Below the pieces are notes generated by a model, which did not search any database, was not told the origin of the DNA, and saw only the letters and a list, made by a program, of their open reading frames with translations. The translations under genes and the position numbers were made by a program. From Candidatus Bipolaricaulota bacterium (GTDB lineage: Bacteria > Bipolaricaulota > Bipolaricaulia > RBG-16-55-9): a stretch of DNA of 38,215 nt. The DNA is taken from assembly GCA_018609825.1 (NCBI GenBank), contig JAHEOA010000109.1, positions 1 to 38,215 of the forward strand, written 5' to 3'. This document shows, piece by piece, positions 32,064 through 38,215 of this stretch. How positions within the stretch are numbered: position 1 is the first letter of the stretch; each line of letters starts with the position of its first letter.

Positions 32064-33779
32064 TCAGACGACCGACTCCATCGGCGCCCGACGGTCGCCG
32101 CCGCGGATCGGCTGGATGTTGATGACGTTTTCCGGCTCGTAGTCGATCAGCTTGAGCCAGTCCTCGATGTAGTCGGTCTTGGGGAAGATCTCGTTCTCTT
32201 GGAACTCCGCCTCAAGGGACTCGTAGAGGTCCGCCGGGTTGATCCCCTGGGCGTCGTCGCCCGTGTCGATCGCCCGCTGGATGGCGAGGTCCTTGGCCCG
32301 CTCCACCGCCGACATGATGACCGCGCCGCTGACGAGGTCGCGCCAGTGCAGCGTCTCGCGCCGGCCGCTGCGCAGCGCGACCTCCACGAACGCCGTCTCC
32401 GGGTTCGTGCGGAAGACGTAGTCGGTCGCGGCCTGCACGAGCGCCTCGCGGGCGTCGGCCTCGTCCGCGTGCTGCTCGATCCAGGCCGGGTCGAGCGGGA
32501 CGCGCTCGTCGAGGTAGATCCGGAAGATCTCCTCGGTCGCCTCGCGGTTGGGCCGGTCGACCTTGACCTTGCGGTCGATGCGCTCGGGGCGCAGGATCGC
32601 CGGGTCGATGTAGTCCGGGCGGTTCGACGTCAGCATGACCACGACGTTCTCCAACCCGACGAGCCCGTCCATCTCGGAGGCGAACTGGGGCACGACGGTG
32701 TTGGCGATGTTGACCCCGCGGCCGCTGCCGCGCACGCGCAACAGCGAGTCCGCCTCGTCGATGAAGACGAAGACGAGGTTGCCCTCCTGGGCGCGCTCGC
32801 GGGCGGCGCTGAAGATCTCGCGCACCTGGCGCTCGGTCTCGCCGAGCCACATGTTGAGCAGCTGCGGGCCGTTGATGAACATGAAGTGCTCGCGCACGTC
32901 GTGGCCCGTCCGTTCGCGATACGACTGCGTCAGGTTGTGGGCGGTCGCCTTGGCGATGAGCGTCTTGCCGCAGCCCGGCGGGCCGTACAACAGAATGCCC
33001 TTCAGCTGCCGTTTCCCAAACTTCTCAAAGAGTTCGGGATAGAGCAGGGGGCGCTCGATGGTGTCGCGGATCAGCTTGATCGCCCGCTCCTGGCCGCCGA
33101 TCTGGGTCCAGTCGATCTCGGGGATCTCCTCCAGATAATAGCCGCCCATCTCCGACTTCTGGAACGGCTCCAGCGCCACGCGCATCGACGGATCCAGGCG
33201 GATCTCGTCGCCCTCGCGCAGCGCCACGTCCTCCAGGTCGGGGGCGCGCAGGATGACCCGCCCGGACATCGCTTGCCCGTCCATGGAGATGCGCAGTCGC
33301 CCATCGGGCAGCACTTCGCCGACCTTGACGATGGGGCCGGACGGCGGATAGCCCAAGTCGCCCACCACGGCGAACGCCTCGTTGACCTTGACGCGCGTGC
33401 CCGTGCTGAGCTCGGCGACCTGAACTTCCTTGGGATCGACGTTGGCGTAGTACTCCGCGTCGCCCAGCGCGATGTAGGCGATGTCGTCGTCGGGGGACTC
33501 GAGGAACGTCCCGACGCGGTTGGCCGGCGCGGTCAGCTGGTCGTAGGCCTCCTCGTACTCCTCGAGCAGCTGCTGGGCCTCGCGGAACTGGTTCTCGTCC
33601 ACCCGGAGCTGGTAATCCAACAGCTGGAAGAGCTCCTGGCGATCGTCGTTGGATGGCGTCCGTTGCAGGATCTCGTCGAGAATGGCGCGGGCGCTCAGTT
33701 GCGTCTCCACCGAGAACCCGTTCTCGTCGGCGTCGTAGCCGTTCTGGCCGTCTGGGTTGCGTCGGTTGTCCTCTGCCAT
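32064..33779 (-). CDS. mpa: Mpa/ARC proteasome-activating ring ATPase
   Basis: A 571-residue AAA+ ATPase. An N-terminal coiled coil (about 25-85) would bind the modifier, two OB folds follow (about 90-225), and the AAA domain has Walker A GPPGCGKT near 268 and Walker B F-V-F-I-D-E-A-D. The ring unfolds tagged proteins and threads them into the core. In Mycobacterium the C-terminal G-Q-Y-L inserts into PrcA pockets; this protein ends in M-E-S-V-V and has no such motif or HbYX motif, so the docking mode may differ. The gene has a strong GGAGGTG site before its ATG, with two small hairpins ahead (33791-33823). It is the first gene of mpa-dop-UBact-prcB. Confidence 0.92.
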   Translation of the reverse strand: MAEDNRRNPDGQNGYDADENGFSVETQLSARAILDEILQRTPSNDDRQELFQLLDYQLRVDENQFREAQQLLEEYEEAYDQLTAPANRVGTFLESPDDDIAYIALGDAEYYANVDPKEVQVAELSTGTRVKVNEAFAVVGDLGYPPSGPIVKVGEVLPDGRLRISMDGQAMSGRVILRAPDLEDVALREGDEIRLDPSMRVALEPFQKSEMGGYYLEEIPEIDWTQIGGQERAIKLIRDTIERPLLYPELFEKFGKRQLKGILLYGPPGCGKTLIAKATAHNLTQSYRERTGHDVREHFMFINGPQLLNMWLGETERQVREIFSAARERAQEGNLVFVFIDEADSLLRVRGSGRGVNIANTVVPQFASEMDGLVGLENVVVMLTSNRPDYIDPAILRPERIDRKVKVDRPNREATEEIFRIYLDERVPLDPAWIEQHADEADAREALVQAATDYVFRTNPETAFVEVALRSGRRETLHWRDLVSGAVIMSAVERAKDLAIQRAIDTGDDAQGINPADLYESLEAEFQENEIFPKTDYIEDWLKLIDYEPENVINIQPIRGGDRRAPMESVV

Positions 33780-33790
33780 GGGTCACCTCC

Positions 33791-33823
33791 GTCCAGATGG
33801 ACGGCCCCGTCCGCGAGGACGGG
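33791..33823. other. Hairpin pair in the mpa leader
   Basis: GTCC-AGAT-GGAC (33791-33802) and CCCGTCC (33806-33812) with GGACGGG (33817-33823) lie just upstream of the mpa ribosome binding site. They could modulate translation of the proteasome operon. A weak promoter candidate, TTGCAA with TAACGT at 17 bases, lies just beyond on the minus strand. Confidence 0.35.
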
Positions 33824-33926
33824 CAGATTCAGGGAGATACGTTAACGCTCGGCGGGCTCCGTTGCAAGGAAAACTCGCGCCCCGATCATCGCAACATGAC
33901 GGGGTTCGCGCGGTTACCGAAGGGCG

Positions 33927-34002
33927 TGGTGGACCCGAGGGGACTCGAACCCCTGGCCTCCTGGATGCCATCCAGGCGCTCTCCCGACTGAGCTACGGGC
34001 CC
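33927..34002 (-). tRNA. tRNA-Ala (GGC anticodon)
   Basis: A complete cloverleaf of 76 bases with CCA encoded. The acceptor stem is GGGCCCG with CGGGTCC, including the G3-U70 wobble that identifies alanine tRNAs. The anticodon stem CCTGG/CCAGG carries the loop ATGGCAT with anticodon GGC, reading GCC codons. The T arm AGGGG-TTCGAGT-CCCCT is intact. It is transcribed toward mpa. Confidence 0.97.
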
Positions 34003-34015
34003 CAGCGTGGCCCCA

Positions 34016-34044
34016 AGTGTAGTCGCTCGGGCGGGGCTCTTCAA
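34016..34044 (-). promoter_or_regulatory. Promoter of tRNA-Ala
   Basis: On the minus strand TTGAAG (34044-34039) and TACACT (34021-34016) are 17 bases apart, placing the start about 7 bases before the mature 5' end. Confidence 0.6.
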
Positions 34045-34051
34045 GGGTCGG

Positions 34052-34080
34052 TTGTGGCGCCCGGAATCGTCGGCTAGAAT
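34052..34080 (+). promoter_or_regulatory. Promoter of the zinc-ribbon coiled-coil gene
   Basis: TTGTGG (34052-34057) and TAGAAT (34075-34080) are 17 bases apart. The -10 is flanked by CGGC and GCCG. The ATG is 17 bases past the -10, giving a short leader; the divergent tRNA promoter is adjacent. Confidence 0.55.
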
Positions 34081-34097
34081 CGCCGCGAGGCATCTCC

Positions 34098-34805
34098 ATG
34101 ACAACCCGCGAGAGCATGCGCGCCCTCATCGAGCTGGCGGATCAAGACCAGCGCATCGAGAAACTGCGCACCAAGCTGGCCGGGCTCCAGGACCAGAAGC
34201 GCCAGGTTGAGGCCAAGATCGAGAGCGAACGGGCCAAGCTGGAGGCCAAGCGGGGCGACCTTCACGAGCTCGAGCGCCGCAGCCGCGAGGCGGGTGCCGA
34301 GGTGGATGACCTCGATGCCCAGATCCGCAAACACGAAAAGCAGCTGGACGAGGGGTTGTTGAGCTTCAAGGAGATGGAGACCGTCCGCGAGAGGATCGCG
34401 CACCATCGCGAGCGCATGGAGGCACTGGAGGACGAGGCGCTGGAGCTGATGGATCAGGTCGAGGCGCGCGAGGCGGAGATGGCCGAGGAAGGGAAGCGCT
34501 TCGACGACTGGAAGGCCCGCATGGACGCGGACCTCCAGGCGCTGCAGTCCGACATCGACGCGCAAGAGCAGAAGATCGCCGAGGCCCAGGCCGAGCGCGA
34601 GGAGCTGGCCGAGGCGGTCGACGAGCGCCTTTACGAGCGCTACGAGCGGCTGCGCGGCGAGCTGAGCGACCCCATCGTGCCCGTGCGCGACGGGCGCTGC
34701 ACGGGCTGTCAGCTGGGCTTGAGCGAGACGACCATGGAGCGCGTTCGCGAGGGGGGCGACCTCGTGACGTGTGAGAACTGCATGCGGATTCTGTACGCGT
34801 CCTAA
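34098..34805 (+). CDS. C4-type zinc-ribbon coiled-coil protein (CdsZ/DUF164-like)
   Basis: A 235-residue protein. Residues 10-185 form a long antiparallel coiled coil of charged heptads. The C-terminal 40 residues carry two cysteine pairs, C-T-G-C-Q and C-E-N-C-M-R-I-L, forming a zinc ribbon with P-V-R-D-G-R-C before it. This is a widespread bacterial family, often near RNase P RNA or RNase H genes, as here (rnpB lies 1 kb downstream). A role in translation or nucleic acid handling is assumed for the family; no enzyme motif is present. A terminator hairpin follows at once. Confidence 0.88.
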   Translation: MTTRESMRALIELADQDQRIEKLRTKLAGLQDQKRQVEAKIESERAKLEAKRGDLHELERRSREAGAEVDDLDAQIRKHEKQLDEGLLSFKEMETVRERIAHHRERMEALEDEALELMDQVEAREAEMAEEGKRFDDWKARMDADLQALQSDIDAQEQKIAEAQAEREELAEAVDERLYERYERLRGELSDPIVPVRDGRCTGCQLGLSETTMERVREGGDLVTCENCMRILYAS

Positions 34806-34814
34806 CGGACGATT

Positions 34815-34837
34815 TCCTCCCCCTGACGGGGAGGAAC
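34815..34837 (+). terminator. Terminator hairpin after the zinc-ribbon coiled-coil gene
   Basis: TTCCTCCCC (34815-34823) pairs perfectly with GGGGAGGAA (34829-34837) over a 5-base loop, 10 bases past the stop codon. No T tract follows. Confidence 0.65.
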
Positions 34838-34949
34838 AGGCGGCGGTGTCGGCGTCGAATGGCCCCGTCTCGTCCTCAGCTTCCCCAGCCCGAGGTGCCG
34901 GAAGTTCGACCGCATGTCCGATGCATCCGAGTTCTGATAACCTGATCCC

Positions 34950-35831
34950 ATGAGCCGCTGGGTTGTCGCGGCCCTCATCGGGATTGTCGGCTGTTTCCTC
35001 CTGGCGGGGATGGGGGCCGCCCAGGAGAATCCACCCCTGCCCCAACAGATGGGGGCGATCAACGATTACGCCGCGTCGTTGGGGCGCCAGACCCGCGAGG
35101 GTCTCCAGTCCCAGATCGATCGGTTGGCGAGCGAGGCGGACGTCGATCTCGCCGTGCTCATCTCCCTGATCGATCCCTTCGGCGATCCGGCGCGCTACGC
35201 CGAGGCCATCTGGGAAGCGTGGGGCCTGGGCTCCGAACGATCCGTGCTGATCGTCGTGGTGCGCGAGGCGGAAAGCCGCTGGGCGTTTCGCGCCCGCGGC
35301 TCGTCCGACGTGGGGGATCAGCTCAGCCCCCTCCGACTCGGCGAGACGCGGGCGGCCATCGACGCGGCCCTGGCCGATCGCGACGTCGCCGACGCCGTCC
35401 GGATCGGCGTCGACGCGCTGGTCGAGCGTTGGGCCCCCGTGACGGCGTCGCCTTCCTCCGAGGATGCGACAAGCGCCCATGAGACGGCCGGCGATGCGAC
35501 GTCCAACGGGGCGTCGAACGCGGAGGCACCGACGTCCGCTGCGTCCACGGCATCCCCCTGGTGGCGGCCGCTGTGGGCCTGGATCGCAGGCGGCGTCGCG
35601 TTGCTCGCCGGCATCCTGGCGGTCGCGATCTGGGCGCTGTTGACCTGGTTCTGCCCGCGCTGCGGGGCGCGTCTGCGCAAGCGCACGGGCACGTCGCCGG
35701 CCTGGGAGCGCCTGGGTCGAGGCTCGGGGAGTGGATCGGTATACTACTGCCCCCGCTGTCGCTACGTGCGGCGGGCGAGCCGGCCGCGGCGGCACAGCCG
35801 GCCGCGGCGGCACAGCCGCCGGCGACGCTAG
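34950..35831 (+). CDS. TPM-domain membrane protein with zinc ribbon and basic tail
   Basis: A 293-residue protein with a signal peptide (1-24, ending G-A-A-Q), a TPM domain outside the membrane (about 33-150, with V-D-L-A-V-L-I and S-V-L-I-V-V-V), a low-complexity linker rich in S, T and A (about 168-205) and one membrane span (about 210-235). The cytosolic end has a zinc ribbon (C-P-R-C-G-A-R and C-P-R-C-R-Y) and a basic tail made by an 18-base tandem repeat. TPM proteins have been linked to photosystem repair and to phosphatase activity, but the role here is unknown. The signal peptide fixes the start; no strong ribosome binding site is seen. Confidence 0.83.
   Translation: MSRWVVAALIGIVGCFLLAGMGAAQENPPLPQQMGAINDYAASLGRQTREGLQSQIDRLASEADVDLAVLISLIDPFGDPARYAEAIWEAWGLGSERSVLIVVVREAESRWAFRARGSSDVGDQLSPLRLGETRAAIDAALADRDVADAVRIGVDALVERWAPVTASPSSEDATSAHETAGDATSNGASNAEAPTSAASTASPWWRPLWAWIAGGVALLAGILAVAIWALLTWFCPRCGARLRKRTGTSPAWERLGRGSGSGSVYYCPRCRYVRRASRPRRHSRPRRHSRRRR
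35778..35813 (+). repeat. Two tandem copies of an 18-base unit
   Basis: The unit AGCCGGCCGCGGCGGCAC occurs at 35778-35795 and 35796-35813, with the first bases of a third copy after it. It encodes the repeating basic motif S-R-P-R-R-H at the C-terminus of the TPM-domain protein, a sign of slippage during replication. Confidence 0.85.
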
Positions 35832-35880
35832 CGGCCCAAGCGACGCGATCGACGCAACGCCCGCTGGCGCTGATGAAAGA

Positions 35881-36284
35881 CGCGCGGAGAGCGGAGGCGG
35901 GCCGCAGGGCGCCGTCACTGAGGCGCCTTGAGGAAAGTCCGGGCTCCACAGGGCAGGCCGCTCGGCGCAAGCCGAGAGGGGGCGACCCCTGGGCTCAGGC
36001 CACAGAGACCAGACCGCCGATGACGGCTTGTCCCCTTGGGGACAAGCTGGACAGGCAAGGGTGAAAGGGTGGGGTAAGGGCCCACCGCCGGTCCGGGCGA
36101 CCGGGCCGAGGCTGGCAGTCCCCCGGCCGGAGCAAGGCCAAATAGGCAGGCGCTCGAGGGCGGCCCGTCCGACGGCCCTTGAGCCGGCGCCTGCGGGTAG
36201 GCCGCTCAGAGGGATGGCCCGCGGGTCGGTCGTCGATGGCCGACGACCGACTCACAGAACCCGGCTTAGGACGCTCTCCGCGCG
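35881..36284 (+). ncRNA. rnpB: RNase P RNA, type A
   Basis: The catalytic RNA of RNase P, which trims tRNA 5' leaders. Helix P1 is a perfect 13-bp pairing of 35881-35893 with 36272-36284. The first conserved block (GAGGAAAGTCCGGGCTCC, 35932 onward) and the last one (CACAGAACCCGGCTTA, near 36253) are intact and pair as P4. The total of about 404 bases and the helices between them match the ancestral type A structure. It starts 49 bases past the stop of the TPM-domain gene; I see no good promoter, so it may share an upstream transcript. Confidence 0.95.
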
Positions 36285-36353
36285 CCTATCCATCGCCGCT
36301 CATACGGATCCGACCCGTCGGTATCGGTCCATGCCTGTGGAAGGGCGATCCTT

Positions 36354-36403
36354 GGGATTACCCCTCAAATGGGGGATAGAAGACTCGCCGTTCCCCCAAT
36401 CCC
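36354..36403. terminator. Nested dyads between rnpB and the Crp/Fnr gene
   Basis: GGGATT (36354-36359) pairs with AATCCC (36398-36403), and inside it GGGGG (36371-36375) with CCCCC (36393-36397). The region lies between two convergent transcripts and may end both. The stem is interrupted and no T tract is present. Confidence 0.4.
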
Positions 36404-36425
36404 GACATGACGAATGCGATCAGGA

Positions 36426-37127
36426 TCAGTTCGCGGACGCCTGGAGCTGATCGGGGCGGCGCACGATAAACGTCTGCCCCTTGCGCTCGATGACGCGGTC
36501 GGCCTTGAGCTGGCGCAGCAGCGTGGAGACCGTCTCCGGCGTGCTGCCCACCATCTCGGCCAGCTTCTGGTTGGTTACCGCCAGGTCGATCTTGATGCCG
36601 CCGTTCTCGGCGGTCCCGTGGAAGCGGGCCAGATAGTCCAGCGTCTCCAGGAGGCGTGCCGAGACGGGCTTTTCCACGAAGTTCGCCAGCTTGCCGCGCA
36701 ACGAGCAGGCGTGGTCGGCGATGAGGCTCAGGATCCGGCCGGCGAAGGCCGGCGCCGACTCCAATAGCCCCGTCATCTCCTCGCGGGGAACGGCGAGCAA
36801 GTCCGCCTCCGAGGTGACGCGCGCCGAGGACTGATAGACCCCGTCGGAGGCGATCACGTCGTCCAGCCCGAAGAACTGCCCGCCCCGCGCGGTCATCAGG
36901 ATGAACGCGCCGCCGTCTTCGGTCCGCTTGAAGACCTCGACGACGCCGTCGAGCGCCACGTAGCACTCCACGGCGGCCTCGCCCTCCTCGTAGAGGATGC
37001 TGCCGCCCGGCCGGTGGATGTGGCGAGCCAGCGACTCGACCCGATCGAGTTGGTCGTCCTCCAGCGCGGCGAACGGGGTCTCGGGCAGCGTCGCCATCCA
37101 CGCGCGCAGGTCCACGTGTGCCGTCAT
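36426..37127 (-). CDS. Crp/Fnr family transcription regulator
   Basis: A 233-residue regulator with a cyclic-nucleotide-type sensor barrel (about 15-130), a dimer helix (about 130-160) and a winged helix-turn-helix (about 175-220, with T-N-Q-K-L-A-E-M-V-G-S-T-P-E-T-V-S). The Fnr cysteine cluster is absent. The R-S-A motif that binds cAMP phosphate is not obvious in the barrel (S-S-A-R-V is in its place), so the ligand is uncertain although a cyclase is encoded at 8575. The start has GGGAGGG 6-7 bases upstream and a strong promoter with a possible own-operator dyad. Confidence 0.9.
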   Translation of the reverse strand: MTAHVDLRAWMATLPETPFAALEDDQLDRVESLARHIHRPGGSILYEEGEAAVECYVALDGVVEVFKRTEDGGAFILMTARGGQFFGLDDVIASDGVYQSSARVTSEADLLAVPREEMTGLLESAPAFAGRILSLIADHACSLRGKLANFVEKPVSARLLETLDYLARFHGTAENGGIKIDLAVTNQKLAEMVGSTPETVSTLLRQLKADRVIERKGQTFIVRRPDQLQASAN

Positions 37128-37203
37128 GGTTGACCCTCCCGTTCCAAGCTATTCGGCGCGTAATTGCTGACTGCTGAAGCCACAGGTTTTTTGCAGTGGG
37201 GTC

Positions 37204-37233
37204 GTTATATCAGTCAACTCAATCTGATGTCAA
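37204..37233 (-). promoter_or_regulatory. Promoter of the Crp/Fnr-family gene
   Basis: On the minus strand a perfect TTGACA (37233-37228) and TATAAC (37209-37204) are 18 bases apart. The spacer holds the dyad ATCAG-N10-CTGAT (37209-37228), a candidate site for autoregulation. The leader is about 70 bases. Confidence 0.72.
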
Positions 37234-37388
37234 GCAAGTCTCAGTGAAGTATATAACTCGCTTTGAAGTTGAACACTAATGAATGGCGATCTCAATATTA
37301 ATTTACCTTAGTTCACAAGCTTGGCTGTAACGGGTACCGCCCTATGTCTCCCCATCTCCACAGTTGGGCTGCTTCATTTTTTCGGCGT

Positions 37389-37437
37389 GTGACGGGAATT
37401 ACCCTGGGAGTGCTGACATCCCGAAGGAGGTGGTCAC
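37389..37437 (+). other. Possible three-way-junction RNA leader
   Basis: GTGAC (37389-37393) pairs with GTCAC (37433-37437) around two hairpins: GGG-AATTA-CCC (37394-37404) and GGGA (37406-37409) with TCCC (37419-37422). The junction holds AAGGAGG. It lies about 90 bases before the exported-protein gene. I do not recognise a known riboswitch class; stems are short. Confidence 0.25.
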
Positions 37438-37526
37438 CCGTTCGCGCATCCCTAGAGGCGCTTACGCGCAAACTCAACGTTCACCAACCACGCTATCGCA
37501 ACCAAACAAAAAGGAGGTCGCGCTAA

Positions 37527-38215
37527 ATGTCTAGCAAGACACGGATTACCGCATTTGCGCTCGCATTTGCGTTCATGGCCGCTTTCGCGTTTTCGGCCCA
37601 GGCCGATGTGACCGGTAGTTTTACTACCCATATTGGAATCACACCCCAGGGTGTCCAGACGCCGAGTGAGGTTCAGCCGCTCGACTTCGACATCCAGAAC
37701 GGCATCAACCTGACCGTCGTCATCAGCGGTCTGAGCACGACGCTGCACAGCCACTTCGGCTTGGCCGGTGTCGAGGACGTCTCGCTGACGTACGCCGCCA
37801 CGCTCGGCGCGCTCGACATCAACGGTCAGTTCGTATTCGGCCGGTTTACCGGCGTTTGCTTTGACAGCATCTTTGGCGCGCCGTACGCGGGCGACGAGAC
37901 CTGCCAACTGGGCGTTGTCAACAACCCATTCCCACTGACCGACGATCTGCTCTTCGTCAAGAAGCGGGTTAAGACAAGCATCTCCCTCGGCGGCGTAAGT
38001 TTTGAAAACCTGGCGCTGTTCGAGGACGTCAACTGGCCGAACACGCTCAACAACGTCAGCCACCAGACGGCCAATCAGGAGTTCGCCTTCGGTGACGTCA
38101 TCAGCCTGAGCGGGCAGACGCCGAGCGGCGTCAGCATCAGCGCCGAGACCGGCATCTGCGCCGACCTGGCCCCGAACGTCATCAAGAAGCACAGCTGGCC
38201 GTACGAGGTCAATCC
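37527..38215 (+). CDS. Exported protein of unknown function, partial at window end
   Basis: The frame is open from an ATG with a perfect AAGGAGGT site 8 bases upstream to the end of the window (229 residues so far). Residues 1-26 are a clear signal peptide (basic start, hydrophobic run of A and F, ending F-S-A-Q-A). The mature part is rich in S, T, N, V and G, with only three cysteines, and looks like a beta-rich exported or surface protein; I do not recognise a family. Codon choice includes more A/T-ending codons near the start than in neighbouring genes. A strong ribosome binding site suggests high expression. Confidence 0.85.
   Translation, partial: MSSKTRITAFALAFAFMAAFAFSAQADVTGSFTTHIGITPQGVQTPSEVQPLDFDIQNGINLTVVISGLSTTLHSHFGLAGVEDVSLTYAATLGALDINGQFVFGRFTGVCFDSIFGAPYAGDETCQLGVVNNPFPLTDDLLFVKKRVKTSISLGGVSFENLALFEDVNWPNTLNNVSHQTANQEFAFGDVISLSGQTPSGVSISAETGICADLAPNVIKKHSWPYEVN

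Larger units (their letters stand above)
37128..37526. other. AT-rich divergent intergenic region
   Basis: About 400 bases lie between the divergent Crp/Fnr gene and an exported-protein gene; the middle is clearly richer in A and T than the rest of the window. It holds the regulator's promoter, a possible three-way-junction leader (37389-37437) and an AAGGAGG ribosome binding site for the following gene. A clear promoter for the + strand gene is not seen. A short GTG-started frame at 37431 has no support. Confidence 0.6.

Noticed and set aside
35990..36450. Open frames inside and after rnpB on both strands
   Set aside because: They overlap the conserved RNase P RNA and have no ribosome binding sites.
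37431..37535. Short GTG-started frame before the exported protein
   Set aside because: AAGGAGG overlaps the GTG, leaving no spacing, and the peptide has no recognisable features.
1..38215. CRISPR arrays, insertion sequences, prophage genes
   Set aside because: No regularly spaced repeats, transposase or integrase motifs, or phage structural genes were seen on either strand.

Overview
The window is a 38 kb stretch of a high-GC bacterial chromosome with mostly housekeeping genes, small intergenic gaps, one tRNA, RNase P RNA and no insertion sequence or CRISPR array. The phylum cannot be fixed from sequence reading alone. A ubiquitin-like modifier of the UBact type with a 20S proteasome, type A RNase P RNA, a CIRCE operator and several apparently leaderless genes point to a non-actinobacterial lineage. 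UBact systems are known from Nitrospirae and several candidate phyla; the exact placement is my inference.

Layout. 1-2111: the 3' end of gcvT converges on glutamate dehydrogenase. 2227-4310 (minus strand): a small unknown protein, an Obg/DRG-like TGS GTPase and a MazF-type toxin with its ribbon-helix-helix antitoxin. The toxin-antitoxin operon is divergent from the RNA ligase gene rtcB (4466-5911), which is followed by folE. 6516-10368: thiL, arginase, and an operon of a uroporphyrinogen-decarboxylase-like protein with a membrane-anchored class III nucleotide cyclase. 10525-12105: a GltD-type oxidoreductase. 12106-12323: an intergenic region with tandem repeats and a strong terminator, a possible small RNA. 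12324-14819: clpC behind a CIRCE operator. 14966-15597: a VapBC-like module. 15625-18956: a small exported protein, YebC, MgtE and dCTP deaminase. 19091-21800: the yajC-secD-secF operon. 21834-23314: holA and a zinc-ribbon membrane protein.

The centre of interest is 23425-33779, a complete Pup/UBact-proteasome system on the minus strand: mpa (ring ATPase), dop, a 59-codon UBact modifier gene, prcB, a translationally coupled membrane protein, then, after an oppositely oriented APC transporter fused to universal-stress domains, prcA and pafA. The modifier would be conjugated to target lysines by PafA, removed by Dop, and recognised by the Mpa ring, which feeds targets to the PrcA/PrcB core. The usual order mpa-dop-modifier-prcB-prcA-pafA is kept but is split by two extra genes.

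33927-37127 holds tRNA-Ala(GGC), a C4 zinc-ribbon coiled-coil protein, a TPM-domain membrane protein, rnpB and a Crp/Fnr regulator. The window ends inside a gene for an exported protein (37527 onward) that follows an unusually AT-rich, possibly structured leader.
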